In this document: in pieces, positions 26,988 to 35,429 of the stretch
Numbering within the stretch: the first letter of the stretch is position 1
Layout: every line of letters begins with the position of its first letter
NCBI GenBank assembly: GCA_034211115.1
Contig: JAXHTH010000181.1
Span: 1-47,594, forward strand
Length of the DNA stretch: 47,594 nt
Direction of reading: 5' to 3'
Source of the DNA: JAXHTH01 sp034211115
GTDB lineage: Bacteria; Planctomycetota; Phycisphaerae; Phycisphaerales; SM1A02
The notes under the pieces: generated by a model
Databases searched by the model: none
Seen by the model: only the letters and a program-made list of their open reading frames with translations
What the model was told of the DNA's origin: nothing
Position numbers and translations under genes: made by a program

Positions 26988-28694
26988 CTATCGCCTCCCC
27001 GCGCGGTGGAGCGACATCCACGCGGAGTGCAGCCTCCCCCGATCCCAGCGACCGGGATGGACGATGACCCGATACCGCAGCGTCATGACTGCACCGGCGG
27101 GAATCGTGTGCGGGTCGTAACAGATCACCGCGGGGCTGAAGAAGCTCATCACATCGCTCCTGATGGCGTACCAGGGCGTGGGGAAGTTGAGATTCCGCCG
27201 ATCATTCAGGATCGCAATGCCCGCGGGCGTCTCGCCGATCATCCCGCTGTATTCCATGCAATGGGAGCGGGACCGGTGGCGATCGTTCTCGAAGTCGGCC
27301 GGTCCTTTGTTGGTGATGACCTGTCGCTTCTTCAGTTCCCGCGTCAGGCGCACGGACAGGCCGGCGTAGCCGCCCCAGATCCGGCCGCCGGGCTCATCGG
27401 GCAGCGGCGTCCGATCGAGCACGACGTCCTCGTCGCCGGCGGTGAACGTCGATGTCCAGTCCAGGTGATACTGCCCGTCCGCATCCGGCGCGGGAATCCG
27501 CACGATGCGTCTCTCGGCGAGCACGACTTTTCCATCGGGGTCCTCGTAGGTCAGATCGAGATCGATGCGTGCGGAGTGCGCCTCGCGGGTCTTGATCAGA
27601 GTGACCTTCCAGCGTGTGCGCCCGTCGCTGCGTCCGGTGGCGCGATTCTCTTCCCAGTAGTTGACGCCGTTGATGTATTTCCAACTGAACCACAGACCGT
27701 GATGCCAGGGATGATCGGGCGGGGCCTGGCAGGTGAGCACCTCGCCGGTGGTGAGGGCGAGGGGATGGAAGAACGGCTTGGCGGCCCGGTCGCCGTGATT
27801 GAACCGCCAGATCACGCCGTTCGGACCGACCAGGGCGACGCTCTCTTCCGTCTGCTCCCAGCGCAGGAGCAGTGACTCATCAGGATGGTCGGCATTCGTC
27901 TGCTCCGGCGCGACCTCCCCGGTCGCCGCCCATTCCGTGCCGCGCACGAGCAGCGTCCGGAAGCCCTCGCTCATCATGGCCTTCGCGTCGTGTCCCAGCA
28001 GTGTGGTGAAGCTCCGTCCCTCGCCGAACCGTCGCACCACGGCGACCGGCTCATACTCGCCGCTGCCGCCCGATTCCGTGGAGGAGAAAGCCGAGGCGAG
28101 GACCTTCCCGCCCTCCGCGATCGGCGCATCGTGCCAGAGTTCATCGAAGGTCCTGAACGAATCCAGGCCGCGCGTGATGGGATGGTCCGGCTCGTCGATG
28201 CGGACAGAAAACGTGTGCCGCGCGCCGTGGTCGGTCTGTCCGACTTTGAAACTGGTGATGACGAGCCGCTGGTATTCGGGCCAGTCATAGAAGGAACTCG
28301 AACCGGCGTGGATAACCACATGTCCCCTGCCACTTCGCACGAAGTCGAGGTACGCCTGCTTCGTCGCGTCGGACCAGCCATCTTCCCGCGGGGCCTTGTA
28401 GCGCGCCGTGAACGTGTTCCAGTTGCTGACGATGACATCGTACGGCTCGAGCAGCTCGGCGGTGAGCTTCTCCGGTTGCGTGGTGACATCGACGGTGAAC
28501 CGCCCGCTGTCTTCGAGGATCTCCTCGATGCGGGGTGTCGTCTCGCGCCAGTTGTGGTTGTTCTGACCGCTGATGATGAGCACGCGGATCCCGTCGGTCG
28601 CGTCGCCCCCTTCGTTCGCGCCCGCCCGGTCGGCGCCGGCGAGAGGGGCCAGGAGCGAGAGGATGATCATCGCCAGGGGCAGCAGACCGCTCAT
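26988..28694 (-). CDS. Exported ThuA domain fused to a PmoA/DUF6807 domain
   Basis: 568 residues. Sec signal (LLPLAMIILSLLAPLAGA), then a ThuA-like domain (about 35-255: VLIISGQNNHNWRETTP, PYDVIVSNW, GRGHVVIHAGSSSF, ITRGLDSFRTFDELWH) and a PmoA/DUF6807 domain (about 285-560: WRFNHGDRAAKPFFHP, DHPWHHGLWFSW, GINYWEE-like segment, CMEYSG). ThuA proteins act with Gfo/Idh enzymes in 3-keto-disaccharide metabolism; the PmoA label is historical and says nothing of methane oxidation. The ATG at 28694 has GGAGGA five bases upstream. Paired with the Tat-exported dehydrogenase, it suggests sugar chemistry in the periplasm. Confidence 0.88.
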   Translation of the reverse strand: MSGLLPLAMIILSLLAPLAGADRAGANEGGDATDGIRVLIISGQNNHNWRETTPRIEEILEDSGRFTVDVTTQPEKLTAELLEPYDVIVSNWNTFTARYKAPREDGWSDATKQAYLDFVRSGRGHVVIHAGSSSFYDWPEYQRLVITSFKVGQTDHGARHTFSVRIDEPDHPITRGLDSFRTFDELWHDAPIAEGGKVLASAFSSTESGGSGEYEPVAVVRRFGEGRSFTTLLGHDAKAMMSEGFRTLLVRGTEWAATGEVAPEQTNADHPDESLLLRWEQTEESVALVGPNGVIWRFNHGDRAAKPFFHPLALTTGEVLTCQAPPDHPWHHGLWFSWKYINGVNYWEENRATGRSDGRTRWKVTLIKTREAHSARIDLDLTYEDPDGKVVLAERRIVRIPAPDADGQYHLDWTSTFTAGDEDVVLDRTPLPDEPGGRIWGGYAGLSVRLTRELKKRQVITNKGPADFENDRHRSRSHCMEYSGMIGETPAGIAILNDRRNLNFPTPWYAIRSDVMSFFSPAVICYDPHTIPAGAVMTLRYRVIVHPGRWDRGRLHSAWMSLHRAGRR

Positions 28695-29038
28695 CGTGTT
28701 CCTCCACGCATGGGGGACCGGGCGCCCGACGCCCGTTCCGAGGGGGGCGCCGGGTCCCGTCTGTTTCCTCGATCCTACCGCATTCGCCGGCGGGTTACAC
28801 GTCCCCGTGGCGCTGGGCGCCGGAGCGGTGCGCCGGCGGCCCGTGCCGGATGATCCGGCCGGGGATCCGGCGATCGCCGCGATCGCGATCGGGGACCCTC
28901 GGCCGGCCGTCGACTCCCGGGCTCGATCGATGCCGCCGCATGTCAGCGCGGGCGCGGCGTTGATTTCCGCGCCGCGCACACGATAATGCGGCATTCCCCG
29001 CACAAGCCTCGATATCCGCCTCACCGGAGCGCGACGGC
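28695..29038. other. Divergent intergenic region
   Basis: 344 bp between the ThuA-PmoA gene and the rhamnose operon. It holds the plus-strand promoter at 28960-28987 and a possible minus-strand -10 (TAGGAT, 28777-28772, poor -35). No reading frame, tRNA or repeat stands out. Confidence 0.5.
28960..28987 (+). promoter_or_regulatory. Promoter of the rhamnose/KDG/corrinoid gene run
   Basis: TTGATT at 28960-28965, a 16-base spacer, GATAAT at 28982-28987. Expected start near 28994, 45 bases before the first gene. Confidence 0.6.
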
Positions 29039-31312
29039 ATGTCTTCCCCCGCAACGAAACAGCTCGAGCACGTCAACTACCTCTGGGATGATGAGGCGGC
29101 GCGCGACCTGCCGCCACTCGATCGTCTCGTCTATCGCTCGAATCTGCTCGGGGCCGATCAGCGCATCACCAACACCGGCGGGGGCAATACATCCTCCAAG
29201 CTCACGGAGACCGATCCCCTCACCGGTGAAGCGGTCGAGGTGCTCTGGGTGAAGGGGTCCGGCGGCGATCTGCGCACCTCGACCGCCGTCAACTTCGCTT
29301 CCCTCCATCTCGATCGCCTTCTCGGCCTCGAATCGGTGTACGACGCGGCGGAGGAGAAGGGCGTGAAGACCGCGATCGAGGATCGCATGGTCGCCCTGTA
29401 TCCGCATTGCACGTTCAACCTGAATCCCCGCGCGCCATCCATCGACACCCCGCTGCACGCGTACGTGCCCGTGCGGTGCGTCGATCACACGCATCCCAAC
29501 GCGGTCATCGCGGTCGCGGCGGCGAAGCGGTCCGCGGAGCTGACGGCCGAGATCTTCAGGGATGAGCTGGCCTGGACGCCCTGGCAGCGGCCCGGCTTCG
29601 ATCTCGGACTCGTCCTGCGCGATCAGCAGGCAAAGCACCCGCGTATCCGTGGCGTCATCCTCGGCCAGCACGGGCTCATCAACTGGGCCGATGATGACAA
29701 GGCCTGCTACGAACTGTCGCTTGAGCTCATCGAGAAGGCCGCGCATTACATCGAGGCGCACGACCGCGGCGCCGACACGTTCGGCGGGCAGCGCTGCGAG
29801 CCGCTGCCCGATGACGAGCGGGAATCGGTCCTCGCCGAGCTCCTGCCCTGGCTGCGGGGACGCATCTCGCAGGACAGACGATTCATCGCGACCGTGCAGT
29901 CCGATGCGAAGATGATGCGGTTCGTGAACAGCGTGGACGCACCCCGTCTCGCCGAGCTGGGCACATCCTGTCCCGATCATTTTCTTCGTACGAAGATCAA
30001 GCCGCTGTTCGTCGACTGGACCCCCGGAATCGCCCCCGGAATCGCCCCCGGAATCGCCCCCGGAATCGCCCCCGGAATCGCCCCCGGAATCGCCCCCGGC
30101 CCCCGGAAGGATGGTCTGGACGCGCTGAAGGAGCGACTGGAGGAAGGGCTGGAGCGGTATCGCCGCGACTACGAGGCGTATTACCAGCGATGTCGCCGGC
30201 CTGATTCGCCGCCCATGCGCGATTCCGGCCCGACAGTCATTCTCGTTCCCGGCATCGGGATGATTGCCTGGGGGAAGAACAAGAGCGAATCGCGCGTCAC
30301 CGCCGAGTTCTACAACTGCGCGGTCGAGGTGATGCGCGGCGCCGAGGCGATCGATGAGTACATCGCGCTCCCCCAGCAGGAGGCCTTCGACATCGAGTAC
30401 TGGGCTCTGGAGGAGGCCAAGTTGCGTCGGATGCCGCCGGAGAAGGAGTTCGCGCGGCGCGTGGTGCTCGTCATCGGGGCCGGTCACGGCATCGGCCGGG
30501 CCGTCGTCCATCGCCTCGCCGGCGAGGGCGCGCACATCGTATGCGCCGATGTGGATCGAGAAGCCGCCGAGGCGACGGCGCGGGAACTGACCGACCGGCT
30601 CGGCCCGGGCATCGGGATCGCGGGCACGGGGCTCTCCGCCTGCGGGCCCGCCCTCGGCCTGACGGTCGATGTCACCGATCGCGACAGCGTGCGTCGTCTG
30701 CTCGATCAGGTGATTCTCGCCTACGGCGGGCTCGATCACATCGTCCTCACCGCCGGCGTCTACGTCCCGCCCGATCGCGAAGGCCGCATCGATGACGAGC
30801 AGTGGAGAAGGACGTTCGATGTCAACGTCATGGGCGGCTATCTTGTCGTCGATGAAGCGCGGCGGATCTGGCAGGCGCAGGGACTGACCGGCAGCGTCGT
30901 GCTCACGACGAGCGTGAACGCCGTCGTGCCCAAGAAAGGCAGCCTGGCCTACGACGCGAGCAAGGCCGCGGCGAACCACCTCGTGCGCGAGCTGGCGATC
31001 GAACTCGCGCCGAACATCCGCGTCAACGCCATCGCGCCCGCCACCGTTGTCGAGGGCTCGACGATGTTCCCGCGCGACCGCGTCATCGCCTCTCTCGCCA
31101 AGTACGGCCTCGATTATTCCGAAGAGAGCTCCGATGATATGCTGCGCGCGCAGTTGGCCGACTTCTATGCCCAGCGCACGCTGACGAAACGGCCCGTCAC
31201 GCCCGACGACCAGGCGGAGGCCGTCTGCTTCCTTCTCAGCGAGAGGGCGAGCCGGACGACGGGACAGATCCTGCCTGTCGACGGCGGATTGCACGAAGCG
31301 TTCGTGCGATGA
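29039..31312 (+). CDS. rhaD: Bifunctional rhamnulose-1-phosphate aldolase / lactaldehyde dehydrogenase
   Basis: 757 residues. The class II aldolase domain (about 1-325 and following) has GGGNTSSK, metal-binding His150 and His152 in VDHTHPNAV and His211 in GQHGLINW. The SDR domain (about 470-757) has VIGAGHGIGRAV and SVNAVVPKKGSLAYDASKAA with Ser, Tyr and Lys. It cleaves rhamnulose-1-P to DHAP and L-lactaldehyde and oxidises the latter to lactate. Between the parts lies a run of six GIAP repeats (330-353) encoded by a 12-base tandem repeat. First gene of the operon; rhamnulokinase follows 62 bases later. Confidence 0.93.
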   Translation: MSSPATKQLEHVNYLWDDEAARDLPPLDRLVYRSNLLGADQRITNTGGGNTSSKLTETDPLTGEAVEVLWVKGSGGDLRTSTAVNFASLHLDRLLGLESVYDAAEEKGVKTAIEDRMVALYPHCTFNLNPRAPSIDTPLHAYVPVRCVDHTHPNAVIAVAAAKRSAELTAEIFRDELAWTPWQRPGFDLGLVLRDQQAKHPRIRGVILGQHGLINWADDDKACYELSLELIEKAAHYIEAHDRGADTFGGQRCEPLPDDERESVLAELLPWLRGRISQDRRFIATVQSDAKMMRFVNSVDAPRLAELGTSCPDHFLRTKIKPLFVDWTPGIAPGIAPGIAPGIAPGIAPGIAPGPRKDGLDALKERLEEGLERYRRDYEAYYQRCRRPDSPPMRDSGPTVILVPGIGMIAWGKNKSESRVTAEFYNCAVEVMRGAEAIDEYIALPQQEAFDIEYWALEEAKLRRMPPEKEFARRVVLVIGAGHGIGRAVVHRLAGEGAHIVCADVDREAAEATARELTDRLGPGIGIAGTGLSACGPALGLTVDVTDRDSVRRLLDQVILAYGGLDHIVLTAGVYVPPDREGRIDDEQWRRTFDVNVMGGYLVVDEARRIWQAQGLTGSVVLTTSVNAVVPKKGSLAYDASKAAANHLVRELAIELAPNIRVNAIAPATVVEGSTMFPRDRVIASLAKYGLDYSEESSDDMLRAQLADFYAQRTLTKRPVTPDDQAEAVCFLLSERASRTTGQILPVDGGLHEAFVR
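30026..30097 (+). repeat. Six perfect 12-bp tandem repeats inside rhaD
   Basis: Unit GGAATCGCCCCC, six identical copies, encoding Gly-Ile-Ala-Pro six times. Unit length is a multiple of three, so copy-number change keeps the frame. Confidence 0.97.
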
Positions 31313-31374
31313 GGCGGCGCATCTTCCGATCTCGATCGACTTCTTCGATCGCTGACTCCCTGATGTGAACAACC

Positions 31375-32883
31375 ATGTCCAGGCACGCACATCTGGCCAT
31401 CGATCTCGGGGCGGAGTCGGGGCGGGCGTTTCTCGGCGTGCTCGACGGCGAGGATCTCGCGCTTCACGAGCTGCACCGATTCACCAACGAACCGCGCCGT
31501 CTGTCCACGGGCCTGCACTGGGAGATCGATCGGCTCTGGGCTCATCTGCGCGAGGGTGCGCGCCGGGCTGTCCGCGCCGCGCACGAGCAGGGCGCCGATC
31601 TCCTGTCGCTCGGCGTCGATACCTGGGGCGTCGATTACGGCCTCCTCGATGACACGGGCCGGCTCCTCGAAGACCCGCACTGCTATCGGGATGAGCGCAA
31701 CCGGGCCGCCTTCGACAAGCTGCTGGCTTCCATCGGCCGGGCAGCGCTCTACGAGGCGACCGGAATCCAGTTCATGGACCTGAACACGCTGGTTCAGCTA
31801 GTCGCCGCCCGCGAGGCCGATCCGGCGCTCATCGACCGGGCGAACACGCTTTTGTTCATGCCCGATCTGATGCATCACTTCTTCACCGGCCGGGCCGTCG
31901 CCGAGGCGACGATCGCGTCGACGAGCCAGATCGTCGATCCGCGCACGGGCGACTGGGCGGTGGAACTGGTCGAGGCGGCGGGGCTGCCCGCGAAGATGCT
32001 GCCCGGGATCGTGCCCGCGGGTTCCACGATCGCGCCGCTCCGCGCGGACGTCGCCCGCGAGATCGAAGCGCCGCAGTCGCTTCGCGTCATCGCCCCGGCC
32101 GCGCACGACACCGCCTCCGCCGTCGCCGCCGTGCCCGCCGAGGAAACGATGGAGTGGTGTTATCTTTCCAGCGGAACGTGGTCGCTCCTCGGCGCGGAGC
32201 TGCGCCGGCCGCACATCACCGATGCCGCGCGCGACGTGCCGTTCACGAACGAGGGGGGCGTGGACGGCACGATCCGCTTTCTGAAGAACATCGTCGGACT
32301 GTGGCTCGTGCAGGAGTGTCGTCGGCAACTTGCCGAAACGGGTGAGTCCTGTGACTATGACACGCTGACGAAGCTGGCCGAGGCGAGCGAGGCGTTTCGG
32401 ACCATCATCGACACGAGCCACGCCCCGTTCGCCGCGCCCGGCCGAATGCTCGACAGGATTCGCGCTTATGCGAGGGCCACCCGGCAACCGGAACCGGCCA
32501 CGCCCGGCCAGTTCGTGCGCTGCTGCCTGGAGAGCCTGGCCCTGGCCTATCGGCACACGCTCGGACAGCTCGAAGACGTCCTCGACCGGCGGTTCGAGGT
32601 GATGCACGTCATCGGCGGCGGGGGACGCAATCGGCTGCTCAATCAGATGACCGCCGATGCCATCGGGCGAGCCGTCATCGTCGGCCCGATCGAGGCGACC
32701 GCGGTGGGCAACATCCTCGTGCAGGCGATGGGTACGGGGCGCGTATCGGATCTGCCACATCTGCGCCGCATCGTCGCTTCGACTTTCCATCCGCAACGAT
32801 ACGCGCCGCGCGAGCCGCAGGCCTGGGAAGAGCCGTCCCGGCGATTCCGGGACCTGCTGGCCACGGAGGTGTCTGTCGAGTGA
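31375..32883 (+). CDS. rhaB: Rhamnulokinase
   Basis: FGGY-family kinase, phosphorylates L-rhamnulose on O1. 502 residues, usual length. N-terminal AIDLGAESGRAFLG (ATP site), RLSTGLHWEIDRLW, GVDTWGVDYGLLD, HCYRDERNRAAF with the catalytic region, and C-terminal HVIGGGGRNRLLNQMTADA and ATAVGNILVQAMGTG, matching RhaB rather than other FGGY kinases. It lies directly after the aldolase/dehydrogenase. No rhamnose isomerase gene of known type is present in the window. Confidence 0.94.
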   Translation: MSRHAHLAIDLGAESGRAFLGVLDGEDLALHELHRFTNEPRRLSTGLHWEIDRLWAHLREGARRAVRAAHEQGADLLSLGVDTWGVDYGLLDDTGRLLEDPHCYRDERNRAAFDKLLASIGRAALYEATGIQFMDLNTLVQLVAAREADPALIDRANTLLFMPDLMHHFFTGRAVAEATIASTSQIVDPRTGDWAVELVEAAGLPAKMLPGIVPAGSTIAPLRADVAREIEAPQSLRVIAPAAHDTASAVAAVPAEETMEWCYLSSGTWSLLGAELRRPHITDAARDVPFTNEGGVDGTIRFLKNIVGLWLVQECRRQLAETGESCDYDTLTKLAEASEAFRTIIDTSHAPFAAPGRMLDRIRAYARATRQPEPATPGQFVRCCLESLALAYRHTLGQLEDVLDRRFEVMHVIGGGGRNRLLNQMTADAIGRAVIVGPIEATAVGNILVQAMGTGRVSDLPHLRRIVASTFHPQRYAPREPQAWEEPSRRFRDLLATEVSVE

Positions 32884-32938
32884 TCACCGCCGGGGATCGG
32901 AAAGGCGATCCCGGCGCCGCCTCCGCCGGCGATTCCGG

Positions 32939-32944
32939 TACAAT
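32939..32944 (+). promoter_or_regulatory. Possible -10 element before the epimerase gene
   Basis: TACAAT in a 116-base gap that is otherwise GC-rich. No -35 is visible at the right distance, so an internal promoter is only suggested. Confidence 0.25.
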
Positions 32945-32999
32945 CGCGCCCGGTCCCGCCTGCCGCATCGGTCCGGCCTGAGGGAGGATGCTCATCCCG

Positions 33000-34025
33000 A
33001 TGAAGCCATTCCGCGTCGGTATCGACAACTACTGTCTGATCGCCCTGGAGCTATCGCCCCTTGAAGAGCTTGAATGGGCGCGGGCGCACGGCGCCGATGG
33101 CGTTCAATTCAGCGGTCTGCATGCACCGGGAGATCGATCGGCCGATGAGGGGTTTCTCTCCGAACTCGCCGGCGCGGCCGCGCACCACGAGCTCTACCTC
33201 GAGTGGGGCGGCGGTCAGCACATCCCCTTCGATACGAGTTCGTGGGTGGAGTGCGACCTTCGTCCCATCAACGAGCGTGCGGCCCGGCAGGCCCGAACGC
33301 TGGGCACGTCCGTCATCCGATCCTGCTCCGGCGGGCTCATGCGCTGGAGCGATGAAGCGCCGCCCACCGAGGTGCTTCTCCGCGCGATGGCGGCGGCGCT
33401 GCGCGAGCAGATGCCCATGCTCGCCGACTACGGCGTGACCCTCGCCATCGAGACGCATTTCGAGTTCACGACGTTCGAGCTCCTGCGCGTCTTCGAGATG
33501 TGCGATGCCGAGCCGGGGGGCCCGCTGGGAATCTGCCTCGATATGATGAACCTGCTGACGATGCTGGAAGAGCCGGTCGCCGCCACGGATCGCATCCTGC
33601 CCTGGATCGTCTCGACGCACACGAAGGACGGCGGGCTTCTTTTCGACGAGCGCGGGCTGGTCTCCTTTCCGACCGAGGCGGGAAAGGGGCAGATCGACTT
33701 CGCCGGCATCCTTGCCCGGCTTTCCACCCTCGAGCGCGTCCCGAATCTTTCGATCGAGGATCATGGCGGAAGCTTCGATATCCCGATCTTCAGTCCCGCT
33801 TTTCTTTCGCGCTTCCCCGATCTCTCCGCGCAGGAACTGGCCCGGCTCGCTTGCATGGCCTGTGCGAACGGCGCGAGGCCGCCGGGGGAAAGGCTGAATC
33901 CGCTTCAGCGCGCCGCCTGGCCGCGGCAGTGCGAAGCGCGGGTTCAGAACGGAATTCGTAATATGAAGGCGCTCGTCGCGGATCGGTCGGAACTTCGTCC
34001 GACATCCCGCTCGTCCGGTGTCTGA
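33000..34025 (+). CDS. Sugar phosphate isomerase/epimerase-type TIM barrel protein
   Basis: 341 residues from the ATG at 33000; an ATG at 32988 directly behind GGGAGG is an alternative. AP-endonuclease-2/xylose-isomerase-like fold: RVGIDNYCLIALELSPLEELEWARAHGADGVQFSG, then metal-ligand candidates Glu in LAIETHFEF, Asp in ICLDMMNLL, His in VSTHTKDGG and Glu in LSIEDHGGSF. Relatives include sugar isomerases, epimerases and 3-keto-glycoside lyases. In this operon it could supply the missing rhamnose isomerase step or act on a keto-sugar; the sequence does not decide. The 3' end is nine bases before the next gene. Confidence 0.82.
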   Translation: MKPFRVGIDNYCLIALELSPLEELEWARAHGADGVQFSGLHAPGDRSADEGFLSELAGAAAHHELYLEWGGGQHIPFDTSSWVECDLRPINERAARQARTLGTSVIRSCSGGLMRWSDEAPPTEVLLRAMAAALREQMPMLADYGVTLAIETHFEFTTFELLRVFEMCDAEPGGPLGICLDMMNLLTMLEEPVAATDRILPWIVSTHTKDGGLLFDERGLVSFPTEAGKGQIDFAGILARLSTLERVPNLSIEDHGGSFDIPIFSPAFLSRFPDLSAQELARLACMACANGARPPGERLNPLQRAAWPRQCEARVQNGIRNMKALVADRSELRPTSRSSGV

Positions 34026-34034
34026 TCGTGCCGC

Positions 34035-35429
34035 ATGGCGACTCCACGGCTCAATTTCGCCCATCGTGATGCCCTCCTCGAGACAGCGCGGGACCTCAAC
34101 GTTCAAATTCCTTATGATGAGAATATCGATGTTCTGCTCGATCAGCTGACGATCGCCGGACATCGACTGCCGAACCGGCTCGCCATCCACCCGATGGAGG
34201 GATGTGATGCGGACGCACGGGGCGCGCCGACGGATCTCACGTTCCGCCGCTACCGCCGATACGGCGCCGGCGGCAGCGCGCTCATCTGGGTCGAGGCCAC
34301 CGCCGTCGAACCGAACGGACAGAGCAACCCTCGCCAGTTGTGTATCACCCCGGAGAGTGTTGATACCTTTGCCGAACTTGTCGCGCACACTCGAGACGCG
34401 GCGCGCGAACGGTTTGGAGCCGACCACGCGGTCCTGCTGATCCTGCAACTGACGCATGCCGGCCGTTACGCCCGTCCCGGCGGTCGACCCGGGCCGCTCG
34501 TCGCGCAGCGAAATCCCGTTCTTGATGCCCGAATGGGGCTGCCCGCCGACCATCCGGTTATCGAGGATGATGCACTGGATCGTCTTCAGGATGCGTTCGT
34601 CGATGCGGCCGGCTTCGCGGCGAGGGCCGGCTTCGACGGGATTGATGTAAAGGCATGTCACGGCTATCTCGTCTCCGAACTGCTCGGCGCACTCCGACGC
34701 CGTGGAAGCCGCTACGGCGGCACATACGTGAACCGCACGCGCTTCCTGCGTGAAGTGATTCGTCGGATTCGCGAGGCGTACCCCGCGGTGCTGGTGACGA
34801 GCCGTTTCAGTGCGTGGGATGCAATCCCGGATCGAGGCGGATTCGGCTGCGGAGACGGTGATCCGCCGGCCGAAGACCCCGCCGAACCGGTTCGTCTGGC
34901 CCGTGCTCTTCGTGATCTCGGCTGCCCGCTGCTCAGCGTGTCGATCGGAAACCCGTACTACGCGCCTCATTACGGCCGGCCTTATAATACGCCCACCGCG
35001 GGCGGCGCGCGCGCCCCGGAGCATCCGCTGGCGGGTGTGGCGAGGCTGCTTCGCATCACCGCCCGTCTGCAGGAGGCGGTGCCTGACGTGCCGATCGCAG
35101 GGGCGGGGTACAGTTGGCTTCAGCAGCACGCTCCGAACGTCGGCGCCGCCGTCCTGCGCGCGGGCGAGGCCGGACTTGTCGGGCTCGGACGAACCGCGTT
35201 CGCCTACCCGGATGCCGCGGCCGATCTGATGCAAACCGGCGCGCTCGATGCCTCGAAGGTGTGTATCGCATGTTCATGCTGCAGTCAGCTCATGCGCGAT
35301 GGAGGATGCGCCGGCTGCGTGGTGCGGGACGGTGCCATCTATGCGGCGGAATATAAGAAGGCGCGGCGGCGTGCGCGCCGTCGCGCCTCATCGGAGGATT
35401 CACACATTGACCAAAGGAATCGTACATAA
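34035..35429 (+). CDS. Old Yellow Enzyme-family flavin oxidoreductase with C-terminal Cys cluster
   Basis: 464 residues. The FMN barrel has NRLAIHPMEGCDAD, LILQLTHAGRYARP, the substrate-site FDGIDVKACHGYLVSELL (the family's H-GYLL--FL segment) and RYGGTYVNRTRFLREV. Near the C-terminus (about 409-430) KVCIACSCCSQL and DGGCAGC carry six Cys, like the 4Fe-4S site of 2,4-dienoyl-CoA reductase relatives, but the FAD/NAD half of those enzymes is absent. It overlaps the next gene, a separate FAD flavoprotein, by one base (TAATG). Reduction of an activated double bond is the family role; substrate unknown. Confidence 0.87.
   Translation: MATPRLNFAHRDALLETARDLNVQIPYDENIDVLLDQLTIAGHRLPNRLAIHPMEGCDADARGAPTDLTFRRYRRYGAGGSALIWVEATAVEPNGQSNPRQLCITPESVDTFAELVAHTRDAARERFGADHAVLLILQLTHAGRYARPGGRPGPLVAQRNPVLDARMGLPADHPVIEDDALDRLQDAFVDAAGFAARAGFDGIDVKACHGYLVSELLGALRRRGSRYGGTYVNRTRFLREVIRRIREAYPAVLVTSRFSAWDAIPDRGGFGCGDGDPPAEDPAEPVRLARALRDLGCPLLSVSIGNPYYAPHYGRPYNTPTAGGARAPEHPLAGVARLLRITARLQEAVPDVPIAGAGYSWLQQHAPNVGAAVLRAGEAGLVGLGRTAFAYPDAAADLMQTGALDASKVCIACSCCSQLMRDGGCAGCVVRDGAIYAAEYKKARRRARRRASSEDSHIDQRNRT

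Noticed and set aside
26988..28694. Methane monooxygenase subunit, from the PmoA family name
   Set aside because: The DUF6807/PmoA domain is soluble and exported here; no membrane helices or other pmo genes.
30026..30097. CRISPR-like repeats
   Set aside because: Units are 12 bp, contiguous without spacers, and in frame within a coding gene.
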